DNA of 36,007 bases. Source: Gammaproteobacteria bacterium. GTDB lineage: Bacteria > Pseudomonadota > Gammaproteobacteria > Poriferisulfidales > Poriferisulfidaceae. The stretch lies in assembly GCA_026713705.1 (NCBI GenBank), contig JAPONY010000005.1:1-36007 (forward strand). Direction: 5' to 3'. A program made the translations under genes and the position numbers. The first letter of the stretch is position 1. Each line of letters begins with the position of its first letter. The notes beneath the pieces were generated by a model. It did not search any database and was not told the DNA's origin. It was given only the letters and a program-made list of their open reading frames with translations. This document shows, piece by piece, positions 24,508-31,474 of the stretch.

Positions 24508-25703
24508 GCATCGCCTCGACCCGTTACGCCACGCTGGACGCCGGCCGCAACTACTGGGGCCTGCTCGCCGTCCTGGCGGGCGTGGTACTGGCCGGATTCG
24601 CCGGATTCCTCCACCTGGAGCACGAGGGCCATTGGATCACCGGCATGAACAACCAGGTCGTGTGGGGCATCCCGCATGTCTTCGCCGTGTTCCTGATCGT
24701 CGCGGCTTCCGGCGCGCTGAATGTCGCCTCCATCGCTTCCGTGTTCGGCCAAGCTGCCTACAAGCCGCTGGCCCGCCTGTCCGGGCTTCTGGCCGCCGCC
24801 TTACTGTCCGGCGGTTTGGCCATCCTGGTACTGGACCTCGGTCGGCCGGATCGGCTGATCGTGGCCATGACCTACTACAACTTCAAGTCCATCTTCGCCT
24901 GGAATATCTTCCTTTACACCGGGCTGCTGGCGGTGATCGCCGTCTACCTGTTCGTGCTGTTCCAGCCCGCACTGGCCCGCTGGACCCGGGCCGCCGGCAT
25001 CATGGCCCTGCTGTGGCGCCTCATCCTGACCACCGGCACCGGCGCCATCTTCGGTTTTCTGGTCGCCCGCCAAGGATACGACGCGGCCATCATGGCGCCC
25101 CTGTTCATCATCATGTCGTTCTCGTTCGGCACGGCCGTATTCCTGCTGGTCCTGGCCGCGGCCTGCCGGGGCTCTGGGAGGGTGCTTGGCGATGCCCTGC
25201 TGTTCCGCCTGAAGAACCTGCTCGCCGTGTTTGTCTCCGCGGTGCTTTATTTCGTCCTGGCCTACCACCTCACCAACCTCTACGCCACCGAGCACCACGG
25301 CTTCGAGGCATTCATCCTGAATTTCGAAAGCCTGTATTCGAAACTCTTCTGGCTCGGGCAGGTTGGCCTCGGCTCTCTCTTACCGCTCGCCTTGTTTTAC
25401 TCGCCGAAGACCCGGAACTGCCGCGTCAGCGCGCTTGTCGGCGCGAGTCTGGTCATCATCGGCGGCCTGATCCAGATGTACGTCATCATCATCGGCGGGC
25501 AAGCGTATCCGCTGATCCTGTTCCCCGGCATGGAAGAAAGCAGTTCGTTCTTTGACGGTGTGGTTGCGTCCTACGTGCCAAGCATCTGGGAGTTCCTGCT
25601 GGGCATCACCGGGGTCGGCATCGGCCTGATCCTCACCGTCGCGGGCCTGGGCGCACTGGACATCCTCCCCGAGGACCTGTCGGATCCCGAGCCGGCCAGC
25701 TAA
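24504..25703 (+). CDS. dsrP: DsrP, NrfD-type integral membrane subunit
   Basis: A 399-residue protein of the NrfD/PsrC family with about ten hydrophobic segments, such as GLLAVLAGVVLAGFAGFLHL, AALLSGGLAILVLDLGRPD and GASLVIIGGLIQMYVIIIGG. It binds or reacts with quinone and docks with DsrO. The ATG at 24504 overlaps the dsrO stop (ATGA); a longer reading that begins at 24309 lies inside dsrO and is not real. The last 25 residues are a short cytoplasmic tail rich in acidic residues. Confidence 0.94.
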   Translation: MSIASTRYATLDAGRNYWGLLAVLAGVVLAGFAGFLHLEHEGHWITGMNNQVVWGIPHVFAVFLIVAASGALNVASIASVFGQAAYKPLARLSGLLAAALLSGGLAILVLDLGRPDRLIVAMTYYNFKSIFAWNIFLYTGLLAVIAVYLFVLFQPALARWTRAAGIMALLWRLILTTGTGAIFGFLVARQGYDAAIMAPLFIIMSFSFGTAVFLLVLAAACRGSGRVLGDALLFRLKNLLAVFVSAVLYFVLAYHLTNLYATEHHGFEAFILNFESLYSKLFWLGQVGLGSLLPLALFYSPKTRNCRVSALVGASLVIIGGLIQMYVIIIGGQAYPLILFPGMEESSSFFDGVVASYVPSIWEFLLGITGVGIGLILTVAGLGALDILPEDLSDPEPAS

Positions 25704-25712
25704 GTCTTAATC

Positions 25713-27101
25713 ATGGCCGGCCAACACCGCCGGATCTACCTGTCGGCAAGCCGGAAGTCCAGCGGCAAGACCTGCCTCTCCATCGGCCTCCTGCATACGC
25801 TCGCCCGGCAAGGCGTAAAGACCCAGCCTTTCAAGAAAGGGCCCGACTACATTGATCCGATGTGGTTGTCCCGCGCCGCCGGGCAACCCTGCTACAACCT
25901 GGACTACAACACGCAAACCAGCCAGGAGATCCTTGAGACCGCCGCCCGGGGTTCCGCGGCCGATTACGCCCTGATCGAGGGCAACCTCGGATTGTTTGAC
26001 GGCATGGCAACCGACGGCTCCGACAGCAACGCCGCCTTGGCCAAGCTTCTGCAGGCGCCCATCGCGCTCATACTGGATTCCGAGGGAATGGCTCGCGGCA
26101 TCGCGCCGCTGGTTCTCGGCTATCAGCAGTTCGATTCCAAGCTGCAATGGGCTGGCGTGATTCTCAATCGGACTGCCGGCAGTCGACACGAATCCAAGCT
26201 CATCCATGCCGTGGAACAACACACCGACCTTCCGGTGCTGGGTGCCGTCGGGAGATCCCCGGACATGCAACTCGCGGAACGCCACCTCGGGCTCATCACC
26301 CATGCCGAGCAGGCCGACGCGGACCAGCGCATCGAAAAAATGGGCCGGGTCGTGGCCGAGAGTGTCGATGTCGAAAGACTGCTCAGTCTCGCGGGTAGTC
26401 CGGTTGCAGATCTGAAAACAGAAGCTCCAGCATCCGCGCCTGCACCGGACCTCCGCATCGGCTATGCCCGGGACGCCGCATTCGGGTTTTACTATGCGGA
26501 TGATCTGGAACAGTTCGCCCGGTTGGGTGCGGAGTTAGTACCGTTTGATGCGCTGCACGACACCGATCTCCCCGAGATGGACGGCTTGTGGCTCGGCGGC
26601 GGGTTTCCGGAAACCCAGGCCGAAGCTCTGTCAACCAATGCTTCGATGAAGGAGGCCTTGCACGACCGCATTGCGGCCGGGCTGCCGACCTATGCCGAGT
26701 GCGGCGGTCTCATGTACCTGTCCCGGCAGATCTCCTGGGAAGATCAGACTCACGAGATGGTGGGCGTCGTCCCCGGCGATTGCGTGATGGACTCGCGCCC
26801 GCAAGGGCGAGGGTTGGTGGAACTGGAGGCCACGGGCGACTTCCCATGGCCCGAGGTGCCCTCAGGGTTGCAAGTGCCTGCACATGAATTTCACTACTCG
26901 CGCCTGGAAAACCTGAGTGGCGATCTTCGCTGGGGCTGGCAGGTTCGGCGTGGAACTGGCACGGCCGAGGAAATGGACGGATTGATTTTAGGCAATCTGT
27001 TTGCCAACTACTGCCACTTGCGGCACACAAAGCGTTTTGAATGGATTCGGCATTTTTTGGGATTCGTGAGAGAGCGTGCCAGCAAGCAAACACAAAATTG
27101 A
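25713..27101 (+). CDS. dsrN: DsrN, cobyrinic acid a,c-diamide synthase family (siroheme amidation)
   Basis: A 462-residue CbiA/CobB-type amidotransferase. The ATP-binding loop is LSASRKSSGKTCLSIGLL at the N-terminus, FKKGPDYIDPMWL is the substrate segment, and YAECGGLMYLSRQ near residue 330 contains the glutaminase Cys. In dsr clusters this enzyme is believed to amidate siroheme to the siro-amide of DsrAB. It starts 9 bases after dsrP and is the last recognizable dsr gene; dsrR and dsrS, which follow it in A. vinosum, are not here. Confidence 0.93.
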   Translation: MAGQHRRIYLSASRKSSGKTCLSIGLLHTLARQGVKTQPFKKGPDYIDPMWLSRAAGQPCYNLDYNTQTSQEILETAARGSAADYALIEGNLGLFDGMATDGSDSNAALAKLLQAPIALILDSEGMARGIAPLVLGYQQFDSKLQWAGVILNRTAGSRHESKLIHAVEQHTDLPVLGAVGRSPDMQLAERHLGLITHAEQADADQRIEKMGRVVAESVDVERLLSLAGSPVADLKTEAPASAPAPDLRIGYARDAAFGFYYADDLEQFARLGAELVPFDALHDTDLPEMDGLWLGGGFPETQAEALSTNASMKEALHDRIAAGLPTYAECGGLMYLSRQISWEDQTHEMVGVVPGDCVMDSRPQGRGLVELEATGDFPWPEVPSGLQVPAHEFHYSRLENLSGDLRWGWQVRRGTGTAEEMDGLILGNLFANYCHLRHTKRFEWIRHFLGFVRERASKQTQN

Positions 27102-27105
27102 GGGT

Positions 27106-27591
27106 ATGCTTTGGAAGCGCGCAATTAACATTGGAACTGCGGTTTTAGCGGCAGCGGCCACCCCAGCTGTAACCTATGGACTGTTGAATTTCTTTCTAGG
27201 ATCCTATTTCTACTTACTGATCACTTACGCTGTTTTTATTTTTGCACTTGCTCACGCAGCAATATTAGGACTTCCCATCTACCTGATTTTGTCCCAGAAA
27301 AGAGAACTCACTCGCGCCATCTCCATTTTCGCGGGTTTCATTGTCGGAAGTGTTCCAATGACGCTTATATCCTTGCCAGACCCGATAGAATCAGACCAGA
27401 TGGCAGTAATTGGGTCTGCGGCTATATTAGGCGCCCTCGGCGGCTTTGTGTTCTGGTTGACGCTCCATATCTTAGGTAAGCCAGATTCAGCCACAAGGCA
27501 TAACTCCCCTTTCATCTCACTACAGACAATATTTCCATTAGTCTTAGTCATTACATCCATTGCAATTTTAATAATCCCAACTATAAGCTAG
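27106..27591 (+). CDS. small integral membrane protein of unknown function
   Basis: A 161-residue protein with four clear hydrophobic segments: NIGTAVLAAAATPAVTYGLL, YFYLLITYAVFIFALAHAAI, GSAAILGALGGFVFWLTLHI and IFPLVLVITSIAILIIP, plus a weaker one around AISIFAGFIVGSVPMTLISL. No motif was recognized. ATG at 27106 is preferred, with GAGGG just upstream; a GTG at 27076 inside dsrN would add ten residues. The gene is much more AT-rich than dsrN, which it follows by 4 bases, so it was probably acquired separately and may ride on the dsr transcript. It occupies the place of dsrR. Confidence 0.55.
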   Translation: MLWKRAINIGTAVLAAAATPAVTYGLLNFFLGSYFYLLITYAVFIFALAHAAILGLPIYLILSQKRELTRAISIFAGFIVGSVPMTLISLPDPIESDQMAVIGSAAILGALGGFVFWLTLHILGKPDSATRHNSPFISLQTIFPLVLVITSIAILIIPTIS

Positions 27592-27632
27592 ATTGAACCT
27601 TCAGCAGCCCGAGATCCAGTAGTAAACCAGCC

Positions 27633-27651
27633 AGCCCGTCAGGGCTTTCTT
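27633..27651 (+). terminator. possible terminator after the dsr region
   Basis: AGCCC-GTCA-GGGCT is a 5-base stem with a tight loop, followed by TTCTT. It lies about 40 bases after the membrane protein stop. The stem is short and the T run is interrupted, so efficiency is uncertain. Confidence 0.4.
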
Positions 27652-27673
27652 GGGAAAATTTCGGAAAACCCAA

Positions 27674-27691
27674 ACCACCTTTTAAGGTGGT
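27674..27691. repeat. perfect inverted repeat, 8-base arms
   Basis: ACCACCTT and AAGGTGGT are separated by only TT. It has no T run after it. It could be part of the transcription end region or an operator for the AbrB/PIN pair 88 bases downstream. Confidence 0.45.
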
Positions 27692-27720
27692 GATGAGAAA
27701 TGTGGTCTAGGGACATTGCC

Positions 27721-27749
27721 TTGACTTATTTTATAAGTAAGGATATTAT
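27721..27749 (+). promoter_or_regulatory. sigma-70-type promoter of the AbrB/PIN pair
   Basis: TTGACT at 27721-27726 and TATTAT at 27744-27749 are separated by exactly 17 bases, close to consensus. The palindrome ACTTAT-TTT-ATAAGT (27724-27738) covers the -35 and spacer, and GTAAGGATA is repeated at 27737 and 27757. These are likely antitoxin binding sites. The ATG is 30 bases after the -10. Confidence 0.65.
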
Positions 27750-27778
27750 TTAGAAAGTAAGGATAATTATATTAATCA

Positions 27779-28018
27779 ATGCTTGAATCGGCCATCACAT
27801 CCAAGGGGCAGACTACGCTACCGAAGCCTGTACGGGAAGCACTCGGGGTTTCTTCAGGAGACCGCGTACGCTACGTCATTCTTGATGACGGCATTCGAAT
27901 CTTGCCTCTGAGATCCCTCAAAACGTTGTTTGGCGCACTTAAATCTCACTATAGCGGGCCGCCGGCAACACTGGAAGACATGGACCGTGCCATCGCGAAA
28001 GGGGCATGCGAAGAATGA
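27779..28018 (+). CDS. AbrB/SpoVT-type antitoxin
   Basis: A 79-residue protein: MLESAITSKGQTTLPKPVRE and ALGVSSGDRVRYVILDDGI form the swapped-hairpin AbrB DNA-binding fold. The tail LKTLFGALKSHYSGPPAT...MDRAIAKGACEE is the toxin-binding part, of a kind common in VapB antitoxins. It overlaps the PIN gene by 13 bases. A near-consensus promoter with a palindrome lies directly upstream, which fits self-repression. Confidence 0.87.
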   Translation: MLESAITSKGQTTLPKPVREALGVSSGDRVRYVILDDGIRILPLRSLKTLFGALKSHYSGPPATLEDMDRAIAKGACEE

Positions 28019-28419
28019 TTGCGCTTGATACGAACGTATTGGTTCGTTATCTGCTTGACGACGATGAACACCAAACGAAAGCGGCTCGGAATTTTCTTTC
28101 GGGATTAACCCCCGAGCAACCAGGCTTTGTCTGTCGCGAAGTGACCGTTGAACTTGCTTGGGTTCTCCAGAACACCTATGGATTGCCTCGTAATCTGATT
28201 TCAGAAACACTGGAAGATCTTGTTGCCACTAAAGAACTTAAGTTTGAATCTGCCGACGATGTGGTATCTGCCATTAATCATTACAGAGAGGGCGGAGCCA
28301 GCCTGCCCGACCGGATGATTGCGGCAGCAGCCAAACGGCGCGGGGCACATCCTCTCTACACTTTTGACCAAAAGCTAGCGCGCCTTGAAGGAGTCTCACT
28401 GCTAGAAGAGCCAATTTGA
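28006..28419 (+). CDS. PIN-domain ribonuclease toxin (VapC-like)
   Basis: A 137-residue PIN protein. The catalytic acidic residues are in IALDTNVLVRYLLDDD, REVTVELAWVLQ, ASLPDRMIAAAAKRRG and LYTFDQKLA, all intact. The start may be ATG at 28006 or ATG at 28015, which overlaps the antitoxin stop (ATGA). The gene forms a complete, apparently functional AbrB/PIN locus between the dsr and sox clusters. Confidence 0.9.
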   Translation: MRRMIALDTNVLVRYLLDDDEHQTKAARNFLSGLTPEQPGFVCREVTVELAWVLQNTYGLPRNLISETLEDLVATKELKFESADDVVSAINHYREGGASLPDRMIAAAAKRRGAHPLYTFDQKLARLEGVSLLEEPI

Positions 28420-28521
28420 AGATACTCCAAGCGAAAGTCTACTTCATCAAATCATCGACACTACGATAATGAATCAGCCTTTCTTCCGGCTGGGCCTGAC
28501 GAATGGCTTCCTCTGGTATCT

Positions 28522-28842
28522 TCAGTCTTTGGTCTCGCAGCGATAATCGGGGAATCCCGCCTCTGCCATCGCAAGTTCTTTCACGCAACACCGCACACCC
28601 GACGCGGTCACCGTGTCCGGCCCATGCGAAATAATTTTGGACCCGACACACCGATCTATCAGATCCATTGTGTCGCCAGCGTCCTGGATGAGCATATAGG
28701 CAGCTTCACGATCCAAAGCCGTAGCGCAGAAATTCGGCGCGTCTGTCTCGATCACGCGGCATATCTTGTCGGCGTCTTCCTGCCAACCGGCCGCCGCTTG
28801 GGTCGCAACTGCCAGTAGTACTGAAAATGCTAGTGTTTTCAT
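28522..28842 (-). CDS. small exported cysteine-rich protein, function unknown
   Basis: A 106-residue protein with a signal peptide (MKTLAFSVLLAVATQAAAG). The predicted mature part of about 87 residues has six cysteines, in DKICRV, NFCATAL, DRCVGSK, VRCCVKE and YRCETKD, enough for three disulfides in the periplasm. No family was recognized. The ATG has AGGAG upstream. A small start-less open frame ends on its start codon (ATGA). It is convergent to the PIN gene. It lies close to the sox genes, but there is no evidence of a link. Confidence 0.6.
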   Translation of the reverse strand: MKTLAFSVLLAVATQAAAGWQEDADKICRVIETDAPNFCATALDREAAYMLIQDAGDTMDLIDRCVGSKIISHGPDTVTASGVRCCVKELAMAEAGFPDYRCETKD

Positions 28843-29152
28843 AATGTGTCTCCTGTTATGAAAGCAGTTTTATTTTCCCCCGTGGTTTTTGGAGTGTTAC
28901 TTGCCAAATTGCCCGCTAGCCTTATCTGGCTCGCTAGGTGGTTGTCTTCTGCTGGCAAACAGTAGGTGATAACACCTGTAGCGACAGGTAGGACGAGCAT
29001 AAACAGGTCTTTGACCTGCTGGAAGTCTCCTACAATTTCCTCTCTTATAAAAGAGGAAAACTCCCGGTGTAACTCCAGGGCGTTTCCCTTTAGGGGATTT
29101 CAACACACGCACTGTCTAAGCTCTGTCCAGTCTTGTCAAGTATATATTCCTT
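28843..29152. other. intergenic region with clustered stem-loops and an 86-codon open frame
   Basis: No standard gene was recognized. Hairpins: AGGTG/CACCT (28964-28977), ACCTGT/ACAGGT (28974-28989, sharing its left arm with the first), CAGGTC/GACCTG (29004-29018) and TTTCCTCT/AGAGGAAA (29036-29059). The first two exclude each other, as in attenuators. On the minus strand a frame is open from 29099 to a stop at 28839-28841, with its first ATG at 29000. It reads HREFSSFIREEIVGDF and then a hydrophobic LFMLVLPVATGVITYCL. It may be a gene remnant. Confidence 0.4.
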
Positions 29153-29863
29153 TCAATCTTGTTCGTGACTTTCCCCTTGCAAAACCTTTGACAAGGCTGC
29201 TGCAATTAACCCTGCTGGCACGGCCACAATACCCAAGCCACACATGAGAATCAGGAAAGTGAACAGTTTTCCCCCTGCAGTTATGGGATAAAAATCTCCA
29301 TAACCAACCGTAGTTAAAGTTGTGACCGCCCACCATAAACTATGAAAGATTGATGGGAAGTTTTCGGGCTGGGCTTCATTTTCAAAATAATAGATTCCCG
29401 CAGCTGCGAAATAGAGCAACATCAGCGTGACACATAGAAATATGAGAGCTTCGGCCTTGGCATACGACAGGGCTTTTCCAAAACGGTCCATCGCATTGCT
29501 GTACTTGGCAACTTTCAAAATGCGGAAAATGCGCAATAGTCGAAAAACCCGTATGGAACGAAGATCAATTCCAAGGGAAAGATAAAACGGAAGAATGGCA
29601 AGCAAGTCAATAATCCCATAAAAACTGAAAATGTAGTCCCGCTTGCTAGGCGCTGTAGAGATACGCAAAAAATATTCAACCGTGAACAGTACAGTTACCA
29701 CCACTTCGGAGATGCCAAGAATCTGCTTGGTGATAGAAGGCAGATTAGGTAGCGTCTCGACAGACAGAGTGATAATCGAGAAAACGATTAAAAAGAGAAC
29801 AAACAAATCGAACGTGCGGCCTGCAACCGTGTCAGATCGTTGCACAATGTCATAGATTTTCAT
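29153..29863 (-). CDS. voltage-gated-type potassium channel
   Basis: A 236-residue six-helix cation channel. The pore filter TTLTTVGYGDFYP near residue 190 marks potassium selectivity. The S4 helix RSIRVFRLLRIFRILKVAK near residue 105 has an Arg or Lys about every third position, the voltage sensor pattern. S1 (TFDLFVLFLIVFSIITLSVE) and the last helix (FTFLILMCGLGIVAVPAGLI) are evident. It has no C-terminal RCK or cyclic-nucleotide domain. Base composition is AT-rich relative to the sox genes. It may set potassium flux or membrane potential; no connection to sulfur metabolism is visible. Confidence 0.9.
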   Translation of the reverse strand: MKIYDIVQRSDTVAGRTFDLFVLFLIVFSIITLSVETLPNLPSITKQILGISEVVVTVLFTVEYFLRISTAPSKRDYIFSFYGIIDLLAILPFYLSLGIDLRSIRVFRLLRIFRILKVAKYSNAMDRFGKALSYAKAEALIFLCVTLMLLYFAAAGIYYFENEAQPENFPSIFHSLWWAVTTLTTVGYGDFYPITAGGKLFTFLILMCGLGIVAVPAGLIAAALSKVLQGESHEQD

Positions 29864-29950
29864 TTGAAACCCCTATATCTTTGGGCTATAAATGTCCGCT
29901 GAATTTACGAATATCGACATGTGTCTTCTCTACAGAGATACTGGAACCCT

Positions 29951-30985
29951 CTATTCCATCAGATTGATCACCACACCCTCTTCCTGCAGCCGGTCTGCAC
30001 GCACCTGAATGTAACGCTGGAATTCGTCGTACTCTAAATACGCGCCCGAAGCCACGTAGTCCAAGATGGACTGCACATGAAAGGCCTTGACGTACCCTTC
30101 ATTGCGGAACACCTCTTTGCCTTCTGCATCGAACATCACCTGCGTGGGAACCGTCTTGACTCCCAAGCGCATGGCCCAATTCAAGGAATCTGTCTTTTTC
30201 CTTGACGGGGTCGTCAGCGTCTCCCGCGCACGAATGTCCACCACTGCAACCTCGAATTGTTCGAGAAGGTCCCGTGTCTCCGACCGACGGAAAATGTCTT
30301 GGTGCAATTCGTCACAACCCAAGCATTCCTTCTGCTCGAACATGACCAGCAGAGGCTTGTCGCGGTCGCGCTCCGTCAGATCGAAAGGCGGTCCAGACAG
30401 AGTCGAAGACTCCACATGCAGGACACCGTTTCCGGCCTGCTTATCCTGGCTCCCGTAGTATTCGACAAACCGTTCATTCGTATAGCGCCGCTCCGCGATA
30501 AAGCGCATCACTGCTCGAAACCGGGGTGGCGGATAGTAGCCGTTCATGCGGAATACGACTGAACCATCCTCGCCAAAGACCAGCAATGTCGGAGTGAACA
30601 TCACTTTGGTTTTCATCGCATATTTCCCTTCGGGCAAAGCTTCCCCGTCCACATCGGTCACTTCCAGGGCGCCGAACATATTGATTGCGACGATATCGAA
30701 GTGCTGCTGGACATACTCGGCAATGTCGTACTGGCCCAGATCATTCTCGATGAACATCTTGCAGTACGGACAACCGTCCTGATAGAAATACAACATCAGA
30801 TGGCGGCCTTCCGCAGAGGCCTCTTCGACATCTTCATTCAAGTCCAAGAACGACTGCTTGAACCACTCCGGGTGAGGCACATAACCCGGGTTGGTCATGT
30901 CCGAATCCAACGCAGGGTCGGACTCGGCCCAAGCCGCAGGCCATGCCAGCGTCCAGATCAGGAAAGCGGCAGACAGCCTGCGCAT
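29951..30985 (-). CDS. soxW: SoxW-like periplasmic thioredoxin with two thioredoxin domains
   Basis: A 344-residue exported protein (signal MRRLSAAFLIWTLAWPAAWA). The first thioredoxin-like domain has the redox motif DGCPYCKMF near residue 70 and the second EQKECLGCDELH near residue 215. In the second domain KTVPTQVMFDAEGKEV contains the cis-Pro. SoxW proteins keep Sox components reduced in the periplasm. At 344 residues with two domains this one is longer than the single-domain SoxW of Paracoccus. It is last in the sox operon, 7 bases after the HbpS-like gene. Confidence 0.82.
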   Translation of the reverse strand: MRRLSAAFLIWTLAWPAAWAESDPALDSDMTNPGYVPHPEWFKQSFLDLNEDVEEASAEGRHLMLYFYQDGCPYCKMFIENDLGQYDIAEYVQQHFDIVAINMFGALEVTDVDGEALPEGKYAMKTKVMFTPTLLVFGEDGSVVFRMNGYYPPPRFRAVMRFIAERRYTNERFVEYYGSQDKQAGNGVLHVESSTLSGPPFDLTERDRDKPLLVMFEQKECLGCDELHQDIFRRSETRDLLEQFEVAVVDIRARETLTTPSRKKTDSLNWAMRLGVKTVPTQVMFDAEGKEVFRNEGYVKAFHVQSILDYVASGAYLEYDEFQRYIQVRADRLQEEGVVINLME

Positions 30986-30992
30986 AACCCGG

Positions 30993-31460
30993 TTATTCTT
31001 CGAACTCCAAGTCGTCCGCTACCGCATCGAGGCCAGCCTGCGCACAGGCTTCGTCAATTTCTCCGGTCGCACCGGAAACTCCGACGCCTCCGTAAAACTG
31101 ACCTCCCGCCTCGATCGGCAATCCACCACGCATGCGAGTCAGCTTCCTGCTTGTTTGGGCCAGGGTTTTTGAAAGATCTGCACTCGGCAGGCGCATGTTC
31201 GCCGAAGTCTTGGCCTTTTTCTTGGCGATCTTAAGTGTGACCGGCGAGGCCAACGCATGACGCAACAACGCCTGAATCCGGCCATCGCGCGCCACGACTA
31301 CGGCCGTGACCTGATAACCTGTCTCGGAACAATGCTGCAAGGCGGCATTCACGATGCGCTGGGCAATGTCCGCGGTGATCAACTTGACCGTGACCGTATT
31401 GCCTGCAACGGCCGGCATCGTCAAGCACAACAAAAACAGACCTGTAATTGCTCGCTTCAT
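30993..31460 (-). CDS. GlcG/HbpS-family (former DUF336) exported protein
   Basis: A 155-residue protein with signal peptide MKRAITGLFLLCLTMPAVA. ITADIAQRIVNAALQHC, VTAVVVARDGRIQALLRH and MRGGLPIEAGGQFYGGVGVS are the family hallmarks; HbpS binds heme. The C-terminus DEACAQAGLDAV is also typical. It is placed between soxB and soxW, 14 bases from soxB. A role in heme handling for SoxXA or in redox sensing is possible, but this is inference. Confidence 0.82.
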   Translation of the reverse strand: MKRAITGLFLLCLTMPAVAGNTVTVKLITADIAQRIVNAALQHCSETGYQVTAVVVARDGRIQALLRHALASPVTLKIAKKKAKTSANMRLPSADLSKTLAQTSRKLTRMRGGLPIEAGGQFYGGVGVSGATGEIDEACAQAGLDAVADDLEFEE

Positions 31461-31474
31461 GAGTCCCTCCCTGC

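Noticed and set aside
28439-28521. Minus-strand frame ending in PEERLIHYRSVDDLMK, vaguely like the end of a small phage or antitoxin protein
   Set aside because: Only about 28 codons lie outside the exported protein gene, with no start and no recognizable family; not enough to call a gene remnant.
29085-29110. CCCTTTAGGGGATTTCAACAC, which resembles part of a CRISPR repeat
   Set aside because: Only one copy exists, with no spacers and no cas genes in the window; chance palindrome.
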